From contig JADDOW010000112.1 in NCBI GenBank assembly GCA_016782225.1, positions 52,058-116,057 on the forward strand: a stretch of DNA of 64,000 nucleotides, in the 5' to 3' direction. The translations under genes were made by a program, and so were the position numbers. Under the pieces are notes generated by a model, which saw nothing but the letters and a program-made list of their open reading frames with translations, did not search any database and was not told the DNA's origin. The DNA is from Nitrososphaeraceae archaeon. Its GTDB lineage: Archaea; Thermoproteota; Nitrososphaeria; Nitrososphaerales; Nitrososphaeraceae. Positions 45,826-55,995 of this stretch are shown piece by piece; positions within the stretch are counted from its first letter, which is position 1, and every line of letters starts with the position of its first letter.

Positions 45826-46512
45826 CTTTTATATGCGATATCTGCATATTTTGAAGTATTGATATGAATTACAAAGAAAACTCCAAATAATCGAAAACAA
45901 TGCGCGAATTGACAAACATAAAAAACTGCAAACAAAACGAGCGGATACTTCACCTATTTAGTAAAAACAGTATTCAAGAATAATTATATCATCTTTATAC
46001 ATTATATGGTATAATACAACTGCAATAAGGTTGAATTATCATGCAATTGATTGGAAGTATCCATCTCCGTTTCCTCCAATCAAATTTCAAAAATCTTGCT
46101 AATGGAATTGACCACAATAGGATTTAATATTGCTGAAAAACAACCTATTTTGTGTTCTATGTCATTATTTGCAATCACGTCATGTTCCAAAACTTTCCAT
46201 AATGTCAATGGCCATTAAAATATTGTTAACATGGATACCATACTTTTACTTATTTTGTGTATTTCTATAAATCGAATGGAGTTTTTGTTTCAAGTCTTTT
46301 GTATCTCTGCAGCTGCTAGAAGTTTTTGTGTTCATGCTGTTTCGATTTCTATGGTTTGAGTATTTGGAATTGGGTAAATAGGATGTGCATTTGATGTGCA
46401 CTCATTAGGTTATGAGGCATCTGAGACCATCCGCCAAGGTTTTACTTAAAATTTGAATTTTGTTACCTTGATTTTATGTTGTAATTTATATTAAACATGG
46501 TCATTATGTTTC
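45826..46512. other. Gene-free region upstream of the ComA-like regulator
   Basis: About 690 bp. TATATACATC next to the start and several A/T runs could be promoter parts. A 38-codon frame from 46103 on the plus strand has no support. Nothing else is seen. Confidence 0.3.
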
Positions 46513-46695
46513 TTAAACTTTCATCAGATGCAAATCTGAAGATTGTAACATACCTGATTTTATATTTGCCTTGATTTCGCATACGCTGTTATGTGGAACA
46601 ATCCCTACCTCAATATCAAATTTGTGCCTTAGCTTTTCCTCTAGTTTGTTATTGACTTGCTCTACAGCCAAGATCAGGATCTTTCGCATGCTCAA
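46513..46695 (-). pseudogene. Short open frame, possible gene remnant
   Basis: 60 residues beginning MSMRKILILAVEQVNNKLEEKLRHKF. The start looks like a genuine alpha/beta protein N-terminus with a weak likeness to archaemetzincin, but the chain stops after one fold unit and no zinc motif follows. It is either a small protein or a truncated gene. Confidence 0.3.
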
Positions 46696-47219
46696 AATTC
46701 ACTATTTGTTCTTATATTAAATGGCAAATGTTAAAAATATATCTGTTATACCCTATATTGTTATATTATTGCCTTCTGTTATGAAAACAAGTCTATCCAA
46801 CTGACAAAGAACAACTAAATTGACATTTAATATGAGAATGACATATTCTTGGATCTATCTCCTTGTAAACCCCATTTTAGTTTAGAAAGGGATAGCTAAT
46901 CAAAATAGGTTGGATAATTGTTTTTATTATTCCTTTTCATAAAAACTGCATGATAAAGCATTTATAGAAAGATGCTGTTTTTCCGCACTTGTCTATAACA
47001 TATTTATAATCTTGTGGTTTACTTTTGATTTTTGATTATAAACCAAGGGCTAATCCTGTTTGAAAAACAATGATTATTTTGAGTGCAAGGTAACACATGC
47101 ATCTAAAACACACTTTGTAAATAGATTTGTTATTATTAATAGTAACTATTTTCTGTTTTTTAGATATCCAATCAACAACAACTATGTCAAATTATATGTA
47201 TTTATAATATTTTAAAGAG
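46696..47219. other. Gene-free region
   Basis: About 520 bp, AT-rich, with no open frame that looks protein-like. Confidence 0.25.
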
Positions 47220-47635
47220 ATGTTGAAATTTAAAGATAATGATGATAAAAACACAGGTTATAATAAAATCAAACATTTAGTTGGGGTAGATGATGACATT
47301 TTTGCAGTTTTAATAGTGGACAATCCAAAATAAAGGATTTAAATATTTCGAAAACTCAAAGATTGAAATATATCTTATATAATCAGTATTTAACATTATA
47401 TCTGATTTTTTCAAAAGTATGGATGGGAAAAAACGGACAATGCCAATGATGTTGCATTGGGAAGTCATTCATGGGATGTTTCTAAATATGATAAACAAAG
47501 AATTCTAAAAATATTTGAAAAAAGATAAAACAATTGTAGATTTGATAAAGAGTAATACTTAGCTACGTGATACTGTTGATAATATATTGGATTATTATTC
47601 TGAATCTGATGATACTCCTAAAAGTCTGTTCTAAT
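47220..47635 (+). pseudogene. Decayed gene, unknown family
   Basis: Protein-like pieces lie in different frames: HLVGVDDDIFAVLIVDNPK from 47220, then HSWDVSKYDKQRILKIFEKR near 47460-47526, then LRDTVDNILDYYSESDD near 47565-47620, split by frameshifts and stops. I do not recognise the family. Confidence 0.35.
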
Positions 47636-47761
47636 AATCAATTATTTGATAGTAAAAGAAAATTATGGTTCATAGGACTATGCAAATAATCCGACTGTCA
47701 TTATTATTTATTGCGCTATTTTATTATAACCCGTAAGCAACTTTTACAATTGAAGTATACA

Positions 47762-48993
47762 ATGGCTGCAGAACTGTCTTTATCCATGTAATAATTTCTC
47801 TTTCAATTTTACTATTTACTGCTAAACTCTTCGCAGAGATTTTCCAGAGGCTAAGGATGCCTGTTGTATTGGGGGAACTTTTAGCTGGGATAATGGTAGG
47901 ACCTTATGCTTTAGGGGGTTGCCAATATTTGATGGTGGACCAATAGTGGTATTGGATGAGACTATCAAGCATATAGGGGAACTATCTGCCATTGTAATTT
48001 TATTTGTGGCGGGATTGGAAATCACACCAAGGGAATTTCTAAGGGGTGGTGCAGCATCCTTCACTGTAGGGGCATTAGGCGTAATTGTGCCATTCTTTGT
48101 GGGATTTATCATATTCTCAATATATGGCCTAGGGGCGTTTGAAACTTTGTTGATTTCCACTGCCCTGACTGCAACTAGCATAGCAATATCGATTCAGGTA
48201 TTGACAGAATTGGGAAAAATGCAAACAAAAGAGGCAAGACTGATTTTGGGTGCTGCAATAGTTGATGATATTCTTGCAATTGCTGTATTGTCTGTAGTTA
48301 TAACAATGGTTCATTCCGGTAACATCATCCCAGATATTATGGAAATCACCTTTTTGATTTTAAAAATATTGGGGCTATTTGCAGCATTACTGATTGGTTC
48401 GATTTTTATTGTACCAAGGATATTGCATCGGGAGAAATTATGGAGATCCCAAGGTAGCATAGAGGGGATTACAACTGTGATTTTCTTGGAACTGCAGGTA
48501 TTGCTGCGTACATAGGGCTATCCCCTATTGTAGGTGCTTTTGCTGTTGGAATGGCTGTTGCCAGTACCAAGCTAATTAAGCAAGTCGAGGAATACGTTCA
48601 TAGGCTGCAATTTATCTTTGCCCACTTTTTTTTGCAATAATTGGTGCCCAAGTCGATTTAAGGGGAATAAACTTGAATGTACTTCTGATTGCAGGAATGA
48701 TGATGGCGATAGCCATATCTACAAAACTGATTGGTTGTGGAATACCCTCGCTGTTTTTTCTGAAAAATAAGACTAAATCCATGAGAGTTGGCATAGGGAT
48801 GGTATCTAGAGGTTAAGTGGGTTTGATTGTGGCTGGAGTGGGGGTAACATCGGGAGCATTATCTGCAGACATTTACACCTCTATAATTATCATGGTTGCG
48901 TTAACTACCATTATCACCCCAATTTGGCTTAAAAAGGCATACCAAAAGGAGTTGCCATCCAAAGATACTAGATATTTTTATAAAACTTATTAG
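47762..48993 (+). pseudogene. Na+/H+ antiporter (CPA2, Kef/NapA type), frameshifted
   Basis: Joined across frames, the region encodes a near full-length cation/proton antiporter: RMPVVLGELLAGIMVGP in helix 2, IGELSAIVILFVAGLEI, ALTATSIAISIQVL, and AAIVDDILAIAVLSV with the DD pair of electrogenic exchangers, ending near YFYKTY. Frameshifts fall near 47776-47784, 47914-47921, 48486-48491 and 48621-48633 (a T8 run), and a TAA at 48814-48816 interrupts MVSRG-VGLIVAG. The longest intact piece is 198 codons from 47919. Four frame changes plus a nonsense codon indicate a dead gene, unless the assembly has indel errors here. Confidence 0.85.
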
Positions 48994-49552
48994 AAGAAAC
49001 ATTTTTTCCAAACACCTTATTATTGCATTGAGGGGGAATGGACTTCGAAGTATCTATCCCTCAATATATTATATTAATGCCATTAAACATTGCCAATAGT
49101 TTTTTATTTTGTTCACTGTTTTATGGAATGCATGCATATAGGTTTTTTTCATTATTTGCAAGAAAAAAATGATTTAACCATGGCCAAAAATTGATAATGC
49201 TAACAATAACATATTTTGACTTTTGCAGATTTTTAAATAAAAAGCGATTTATTATGTTTTATCTTTAGTCCACTAAAAAATGATTTCTAGAAACCTTTCC
49301 GGAAGAATTGATTTGATTCTCGGTCCTTTAATTTTTAATTCGTAGTTTTTTTCATTTACCTCAAATAGGCGACCTGTCTTTTGAATTCCGGGTTGTCTTG
49401 ACAAAAACTGTTTGGATGGTCAAAGGGTGGATTACAAGAGCAATTTCTATCTATGTAACAGCATTATCCGCAATTTAACGGTTTTTTTACAACAAATCAA
49501 CCCAATGATATGGCATATATTTCAAATTAGTTTGTTTGTTGATTATTGTCAC
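48994..49552. other. Gene-free region after the antiporter pseudogene
   Basis: About 560 bp with no supported gene. Confidence 0.25.
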
Positions 49553-50866
49553 TTATTTATTTGCTAGCCGGTCAAATTCTTCTCGTTCGCTTGCAATATT
49601 TAATAAATCTGATTTACTGATAATCCCTAAAAGCTTTATCTTTGTACTGGCTGCTAATCTTTCACTACTTTGAGATACATTGTCTTGATCCATCATTAAT
49701 TCATAATCATCATTATCACAAACAAATACCCTGTTTTTATTTTTTTGATAGATTCTCTTTAACGCTTCATCTGCTCTACTATTGGCATTCATTATTACTA
49801 ATTCTTTTTTTGGAATCATTATTTTTTCAACCATTACCTTTTCTGCGTCATTTTCTGAAATACTCATAGCTTGTTGGCTTGTAATTGCGCCTACTAAATG
49901 GCCTTCCGCATCCAATACAGGAAATTCGCTTTTTCGGTAGACGTTAAAGTAGCCCCTTAATGCTTCAGCTACTGTTTGATTTTGTCCAACAGATATGAAC
50001 TTTGTATTCATTATATCTTTTAATCGTACCCCAACCAAAGCAGCTGATAATTCATGCTGCTGCAAATATGTCTGTGCACCACTTTGAATAAACCATCCTA
50101 TTATTATAAACCAAAAACCTCCAAGGGTTGACCCTGTTAATATTGTTATAAACCCAAACGCCATCAATCCAAAAGATATTCCTACTCCTACTCTTACAGC
50201 AATCCTTGTGGCTTCGGTGTAGCTCTTTTTCCATTTAATTAATCCTGCACGCAACATTCTCCCCCCATCCAACGGGAAAGCGGGTATCAAATTAAATAAC
50301 CCTACTAATGCATTTATTATGGATGCATAAATCATTATTCCGGAGATTATAGGTATAGCTTGAAAATGATTTGTAGTTTCTTCTCCCTGTAACGTTCTTG
50401 TATCTTCTGTATTTGTTTCCATACTGTCCTGAATTGTTGATGTCACCATCGGTATGGCATTTTGACCACCAACCTGTATTAGCAACAACCACACCATGGC
50501 AAAAATAAAAGCCAAAGCAAAGCTTGTGACAGGCCCAATTGCAGCTATTTTAAATTCCTTTTTATAATCTTTTGTCTCTTCTTTGATGTCGGCTATTCCA
50601 CCGAATATAAATAGAATTATTTGACGTACTCTGATTCCGTATTTCAAAGACAACAATGAATGGGCTAATTCATGTAATAAAACCGACATGAACAAAACAA
50701 TGGCACCTGCTATTCCCATAATCCAATAAGATGACGATTCCAAATTTGGATAAAATCGCGGCATAAAGCCAGATGCAAGGGTCCAGGTGACAAGGGCAAA
50801 GACGATGATTAATGTGAAATGCAGCTTAATTGGTATACCTTTAACTTTTGCTATTTGTAGGGACAC
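49553..50866 (-). CDS. Site-2 protease (M50) with C-terminal CBS domains
   Basis: 437 residues. The M50 core has HELAHS at about residues 65-70 (zinc HExxH) and NLIPAFPLDGGRML with the third zinc ligand Asp. About five or six membrane helices span 1-265. Two CBS repeats follow (about 285-345 and 350-430), which usually bind adenosyl ligands. This layout is shared by archaeal S2P homologues that cut transmembrane regulators or process signal remnants. No partner regulator is next to it. Confidence 0.92.
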   Translation of the reverse strand: MSLQIAKVKGIPIKLHFTLIIVFALVTWTLASGFMPRFYPNLESSSYWIMGIAGAIVLFMSVLLHELAHSLLSLKYGIRVRQIILFIFGGIADIKEETKDYKKEFKIAAIGPVTSFALAFIFAMVWLLLIQVGGQNAIPMVTSTIQDSMETNTEDTRTLQGEETTNHFQAIPIISGIMIYASIINALVGLFNLIPAFPLDGGRMLRAGLIKWKKSYTEATRIAVRVGVGISFGLMAFGFITILTGSTLGGFWFIIIGWFIQSGAQTYLQQHELSAALVGVRLKDIMNTKFISVGQNQTVAEALRGYFNVYRKSEFPVLDAEGHLVGAITSQQAMSISENDAEKVMVEKIMIPKKELVIMNANSRADEALKRIYQKNKNRVFVCDNDDYELMMDQDNVSQSSERLAASTKIKLLGIISKSDLLNIASEREEFDRLANK

Positions 50867-51682
50867 AATACTTGTATGCTTATGTTATTATTTATATTAA
50901 GCACAAGTATTTTAAAATCTAGATAAAGGTGATATATCTACTATGCATTGTCATTATTAAATTGCTCTTTAACTTTATGTATAAGAAGACAATTCTTTTT
51001 CATAATACAAAGATGAAATGATTCTCTTGAGATTAGTAGAAACCTATAAAGATTTAAAAGATGAACACAACAAGGAAAAAAACTTGTAGAAAATCCTACT
51101 ATAACAAATATGTATGCGTCTTTATCAAAAATCAATGAGATGATGAAAAAATAAAAAAATCAAAGTATTATCCAACTAGTAGGGGATAAATCTGTATTGC
51201 ACATAGATATAATATACATTTAACCAGCAACAAACACAGAATTATTAAAATCAACAACCGTAAAAAAGATCTCGGGTTCTATTGAGAACGATAATATAGA
51301 GACAGCGCAAGATAATGCACATAGAAAGCCTCCTCACAATACCAAAAAATTCTGAATGACCCTATTTCATTGTGTACAGGGTGGCTATAAGTATTTATGA
51401 CTCATAACACATCCAACATCATCATTATAGGTTACTTTCTTTTACTGTGTAAGTTTTAATAATTGAGAACGTTTAGTCAACATGAATATTTAAATCTCAT
51501 ATATAAAAATTTTTTCTAAAAACTAATTATAATTATAATATTTCTGAACTATTTAAGTTACTGATATTAATAATAGTAAAAAGTAATAGCTCACTATAAT
51601 TTAAAATTTATCTTTAGTCTATTTGAAATTTCTTTTTTATTTTTAAAATAAACATATAAAATATACGATACTTTATTTTTTT
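50867..51682. other. Gene-poor region with a possible gene remnant
   Basis: Plus-strand pieces such as LRLVETYKDLKDEHNKEK (near 51017) and VENPTITNMYASLSKINEMMKK (51087-51152) are protein-like but lie in different frames. A further piece near 51255-51354 ends in a stop. They look like one decayed gene of unknown family. The last 250 bp are very AT-rich and may hold the promoter of the following gene. Confidence 0.3.
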
Positions 51683-52012
51683 ATGGTAGACGAAAATTTT
51701 AAAAAAAATTTAGCAGTGAAAACCAAAGAACCAATAAATAATTATAAAGAAGTTATAAACAAATTATATGAATTTATTTCAAAGGTTGGTGAAGACTTAA
51801 TCTTAGATTTTCTAAGACTAGAAACACAAAAATCTGATTGGATGGGCAATACCACTTTTGAATTACCATATAAAAACAAAGATGTTAATCTAAAGGAAAA
51901 GATGGAGGTCGATATAGCAAATTCAATATGCTTCCAATGGGGAAAGATGAAAGGACTTTACGTTTTAAAGCAAAAAGATGCTTTAAGAGGATATAAAAGA
52001 ATTGATCGCTAA
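51683..52012 (+). CDS. Hypothetical protein
   Basis: 109 residues, helical, Lys-rich, with no recognised motif. The N-terminal part (1-45) could be a coiled or helical hairpin. It starts at the only ATG, after a strongly AT-rich leader. It stands alone in a decaying region but has no internal defect. Confidence 0.5.
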   Translation: MVDENFKKNLAVKTKEPINNYKEVINKLYEFISKVGEDLILDFLRLETQKSDWMGNTTFELPYKNKDVNLKEKMEVDIANSICFQWGKMKGLYVLKQKDALRGYKRIDR

Positions 52013-52107
52013 AGATCAAGATATAGAATATATTAATGGATCCGCAAAGTCTACCAAGATAATCAGTATCCATCAACCATGGTTGGGTTATTATCAATAA
52101 TGGTAGT

Positions 52108-52610
52108 TCATCTTACTATCAAGATAGGGCAATAAACCCTTTCTGAAACATTTCTCGATACACTACCTAATCCTTTAATAACCTTTGATAATCCTTGAAG
52201 TCCTTTGCTCCCTATTACTGTAAGATCCACTCTATTATTATCGGCATAATCTACAACCTGGTTCGACGGGTTACCGTTAAGAATTACCGAATTTATTTTA
52301 ATTCCATCTATTGTTATATAGGTCTCCTTTTTCTCTTCTAGGCTTTTTTCCATACTTTCCTTCATTTCATTGTATATTGTTGTAGCCTGTTGACTTAGAG
52401 ACACAACGTTACCAGAATGATCACGCATAGGCTTATCAAAAAGAGCTTTGGAAATTGGTAATTCTTGGATTATATGTAATAATATAATTTCTATAGGTTG
52501 TTTGTTCTCTTTACCAAAAAAAATGTTTTTGCTAATTCTACAGCGTAATCTAACGATTTGTCCGAAAATTGAGAGCTATCGTATGGCACTAGAATATTCT
52601 TTATTTCCAA
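52108..52610 (-). pseudogene. Universal stress protein, frameshifted at an A8 homopolymer
   Basis: From a TTG at 52610 the minus strand encodes LEIKNILVPYDSSQFSDKSL and YAVELAKTF. After the T8 (plus-strand A8 at 52516-52523) the sense continues in another frame as GKENKQPIEIILLHIIQELP, and on into the intact 106-residue C-terminal frame (ending 52108) with DLTVIGSKGLQGLSKVIKGLGSVSRNV and YCPILIV, the ATP-binding G-2x-G-9x-G region of UspA proteins. One base gained or two lost in the homopolymer would restore one reading frame of about 168 residues. Confidence 0.8.
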
Positions 52611-52841
52611 TTGGATGTCACCTATTCAATATTTAATTAGCCTATTATAAAAAATTTTTCTGCCCATATTAAATTGAATGGTGTTAGATTTGTGGTAAAG
52701 CCAATTGTTTCTAAATTGCTATCATTTGATGCGAAAGCCAGAAAAACTCTATAAATACCTATATGAAACCTTCTCTGGGACTAAATTATGAGAACAAGTG
52801 CAAATACTTTTCATCAATATCCATTAACCAATATTAGCTAA

Positions 52842-53075
52842 ATGATCAATGTAATAACCAAATTATTATTAGACAATTTTGAAAAAGGTGTCTATCAAAA
52901 TAGAGTTTTTTCAAATCCCTATAATATTACAGAATATCATAACGGAACCAAGACATATGTAAATAGCCCAAATAACATGGATCACATTGATTTGGATGGT
53001 TCTTTTAACCATGAAATAACATCTTTCGCATCATTATATCCTAATACACCTGACATTATGAAAGCAAATAACTAG
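52842..53075 (+). CDS. Small hypothetical protein
   Basis: 77 residues, Asn-rich, soluble. No recognised family. Support is only the open frame and protein-like composition in a decaying region. Confidence 0.3.
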   Translation: MINVITKLLLDNFEKGVYQNRVFSNPYNITEYHNGTKTYVNSPNNMDHIDLDGSFNHEITSFASLYPNTPDIMKANN

Positions 53076-53089
53076 TATTTATGTGATGG

Positions 53090-53440
53090 ATGTATTTTTA
53101 ATTGTTCTTGGTTTTGACCTTACGAGTATTTTTTTGATGCTGCTAAATAGAGTACACCATTTTCTTGACTTATACGGAGTTTTGAATATCAATTGCTTCG
53201 TCTACTTTATAACTAGTTTGAGGTTAAAGAACTAATGTTAAATCAGCAATAGTGCCCATATCTACATGATATTTGGGTTATTTGTTTGCAACGTCTCGAA
53301 TATTGGTCATATTATTTTTAAATCTTATCTTTTTCCTTTTCAATGAATTGGCATTATCAATATATTATACAGATGCTGATTCCACTTGATCAAAGCCATC
53401 AAGATAAAAGTTGAATGTCATTTTGCGGATATCTGTTTTT
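53090..53440 (-). pseudogene. Remnant gene with several in-frame stops
   Basis: One minus-strand frame reads KMTFNFYLDGFDQVESASV, NIRDVANK, KYHVDMGTIADLTLVL and YKVDEAIDIQNSV, separated by TAA or TAG codons. After a shift it ends ENGVLYLAASKKYS. That ending recalls the C-terminus of a small heat-shock protein, though this is weak. It lies directly downstream of the alcohol dehydrogenase gene. I call it a gene in decay. Confidence 0.4.
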
Positions 53441-53560
53441 TACTGTTCTAGGATAATGTTGATTCCTTGAATATTTTTATTCTTTATGCTACCTAAAATA
53501 ATTTTATTTTATTGTATTGGACCATGATGTATCTAAGATTAAACTTGCATTAATCCATCA

Positions 53561-54568
53561 TCAAATATCATTTCTTAAAACTATGCGATATCTTGCTTTA
53601 CCAGATTCAAGGTGAGCCATTGCCTCATTCACTTTGGAAAGTGGAAACTCTTCTGTAACTGGCTCAATATTATGCCGATTACAAAAATTAAGCATCTTTA
53701 CAATCGTTGAAGGACTACCTGTAGGTGAGCCTCCAATAGATTTTTCATTAGAAATTAAAGAAGAAACAGTAGCCTTAACTTGCGATGCTGCTCCAACAAT
53801 ATGTAGTTTACCTCCAGGACGAAGTGTATTGATATATGCATCCCAATCTAATTCAGCGTTTGAAGTAACTAATACCATGTCAAATCTATTTGCCGAAGTT
53901 TCTAAAGAACCGTGATTTTTTGAATTTAAGAAATGATTAGCTCCAAATTCTCTTGCCTCCCTCTCCTTATCTGGATTTGTAGATATGGCTGTTACTTCAC
54001 ACCCCCATGCATTAAGAAATTTGAGAGCCATATGCCCTAATCCTCCAATTCCAACTACTGCTACGTCAGATGTTGAATTGATGTTATTTTGGATAATCGG
54101 ATTAAAAACGGTGATTCCGCCACAAAACAATGGACCGGCAGATTTAATGTTAAGGTTACTAGGTAAAGGAAATGCCCATAACCCTTGACAGCGAACTTTG
54201 TCTGCAAAACCCCCATGCCTTCCAACAATTACATCTTCTCCACTCAAACAGCGATTATGGTGTCCACTCAAACACTGATCGCACATTAGGCAAGAGCGCG
54301 CATTCCAACCAAGTCCGACATATTGACCGACCTTTAGATGTTTTACCGTATCTCCAATAGCAGACACCTTGCCGACAATTTCGTGACCAGGTACAAGGGG
54401 ATAATGCGTAATTCCCCATTCATTTTTCAGCATATGCAAATCACTGTGACATATGCCACAATATTCGACATTGATTTCTATTTCATCCGGCTTTAGAGAC
54501 CCTACTTCGTATTCAAATCGTTCCAGTTTATCACCAAGTTTAGGTGATGCATAAGCTTGAATTGTCAT
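53561..54568 (-). CDS. NADP-dependent zinc alcohol dehydrogenase (cinnamyl-alcohol/YahK type)
   Basis: 335 residues. Catalytic zinc: CGICHSDLHML and GHEIVG. Structural zinc: CLMCDQCLSGHHNRC. Cofactor loop: GIGGLGHMALKFLNAWG with ISTN after strand 2, as in NADP-using members. These enzymes reduce a broad range of aldehydes. No pathway partner lies beside it. It is intact although decayed genes surround it. Confidence 0.92.
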   Translation of the reverse strand: MTIQAYASPKLGDKLERFEYEVGSLKPDEIEINVEYCGICHSDLHMLKNEWGITHYPLVPGHEIVGKVSAIGDTVKHLKVGQYVGLGWNARSCLMCDQCLSGHHNRCLSGEDVIVGRHGGFADKVRCQGLWAFPLPSNLNIKSAGPLFCGGITVFNPIIQNNINSTSDVAVVGIGGLGHMALKFLNAWGCEVTAISTNPDKEREAREFGANHFLNSKNHGSLETSANRFDMVLVTSNAELDWDAYINTLRPGGKLHIVGAASQVKATVSSLISNEKSIGGSPTGSPSTIVKMLNFCNRHNIEPVTEEFPLSKVNEAMAHLESGKARYRIVLRNDI

Positions 54569-54952
54569 ACCTTGTATTATTCTCTACTTGGCTCTAAAAA
54601 AACTAGTTGTTTTAGTAGCCGGATGTTATAATTGTTTATTTTAAATATTTGTATAGATCATTTGAAATTGGCCATTTAATGTAATTAACAACTGTATTTT
54701 TAGTTGTATGTATCGTTAGTTTGATGTGCAAAATTACTCTTTTACTATCTTATATAATTTCTATTGTTGCATAAAATCAAATATATGGAATTGTTAAATA
54801 AATTTTGAAAAGAGATACAGCAAGATAGGCGCGGCATTTTCTTTTTTAAATTGATAATGTGTCATACTTTGAGGTCTAGGAACTAGTTCCTCCTTGGAAA
54901 TACGCTTATTTTCTCTGTTGGAATATTATTATTGTTTATGTAAGTTACAAAA
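54569..54952. other. Intergenic region
   Basis: About 380 bp, AT-rich, no gene seen. It should contain the adh promoter on the minus strand. Confidence 0.25.
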
Positions 54953-55741
54953 TTAAATAAAATGGAATAGAGTCAAACCAAGTAAAAAACCCAAAGAAGC
55001 CGATAAACCTATGTGCAATTCTGCACGTTTATATGCTTGGGGTATAAGCTCTTCTGTAACAAATGCCATGAGGGCTCCCGCAGCAAACCCTATGATAATA
55101 GATAAGTGTTGAGGGTCCAATGGTTTTTCTAAATACCAGCCTATTGGTCCACCTATGGCTATGATAGCGAATATGTAAAACCATTGTTTAATAACCCTAA
55201 TGCGATTATGATCTTCATCAAACATTCTCTTTGATCCTTCCATTGTAGCAGCCAGATTACCTATGAATAGTGCTAGTGTTACTGCAATTAATCCCTGTAA
55301 ATTTAGTGCTATAATTACACCTATGAATAGTGATTCAGGAAAGCTGTCAAGGAATATTCCTAAAATAATTATTCTTGATCTACTATCACCTGGACTGGAA
55401 ATACCATTCTTATTGTTAGACTCATTCGACCTTAAAAGATCTACTTTTTCTTTTTGTTTTTCTTTTATCCTTTGAATCATCCTATTCATGATACTAAAAG
55501 CTATCGCTCCAACACCAAAGCCTGATGCCATGGTGATGAAGGATCCCTCTTTTAATGCATCGTCAATTAATGAAAATGCTATGGAAGATAAAAATATTCC
55601 AGCTGCAAAAGCAGAAAGATCTGCTCTCAACCTTTCTGGATATCGAAAGATAACTGATAAAATTGCTCCTATAATAAATCCACTGGATACCAAAGTTGAA
55701 TATATTAGGCTATTTGCAAATTCCAAAACCTCCGAATTCAA
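54953..55741 (-). CDS. ZIP family metal transporter
   Basis: 262 residues with about eight membrane helices and a charged cytosolic loop (about 90-118) between helices 3 and 4. DSFPESLFIGV (helix 4) and GNLAATMEGSKRM (helix 5 region) match the metal-binding helices of ZIP proteins, although the usual HSxxEG is altered. FAAGALMAFVTEELIPQAY is the later conserved helix. It probably imports zinc or another divalent metal. No metalloregulator is nearby. Confidence 0.85.
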   Translation of the reverse strand: MNSEVLEFANSLIYSTLVSSGFIIGAILSVIFRYPERLRADLSAFAAGIFLSSIAFSLIDDALKEGSFITMASGFGVGAIAFSIMNRMIQRIKEKQKEKVDLLRSNESNNKNGISSPGDSRSRIIILGIFLDSFPESLFIGVIIALNLQGLIAVTLALFIGNLAATMEGSKRMFDEDHNRIRVIKQWFYIFAIIAIGGPIGWYLEKPLDPQHLSIIIGFAAGALMAFVTEELIPQAYKRAELHIGLSASLGFLLGLTLFHFI

Positions 55742-55995
55742 ATCGTTAACTAATATTTTTAGATAACGTCGCCATAGTTTATAGGTATCATTTTGAACAA
55801 TTGATTGAAACTGACTGTTTTATTTTAAGAATATAATAGATGTTATATTTTATTTAGAAATTTTATTGCAGCCGCTCTGAAAAGCAAAATGTATTGTACT
55901 TTAATTTGTCTTTGAAAAGGTTGTTGCCAAGATACTATTGGAAATAATATTAAATTATAGGTGGATGTCTTGGTAGTAAAAAAAATGATAAAATA

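Noticed and set aside
46103-46219. 38-codon plus-strand frame upstream of the decayed island
   Set aside because: Too short, no motif, and no ribosome binding site.
50941-51135. 64-codon minus-strand frame
   Set aside because: Opposes protein-like plus-strand pieces and lacks any motif.
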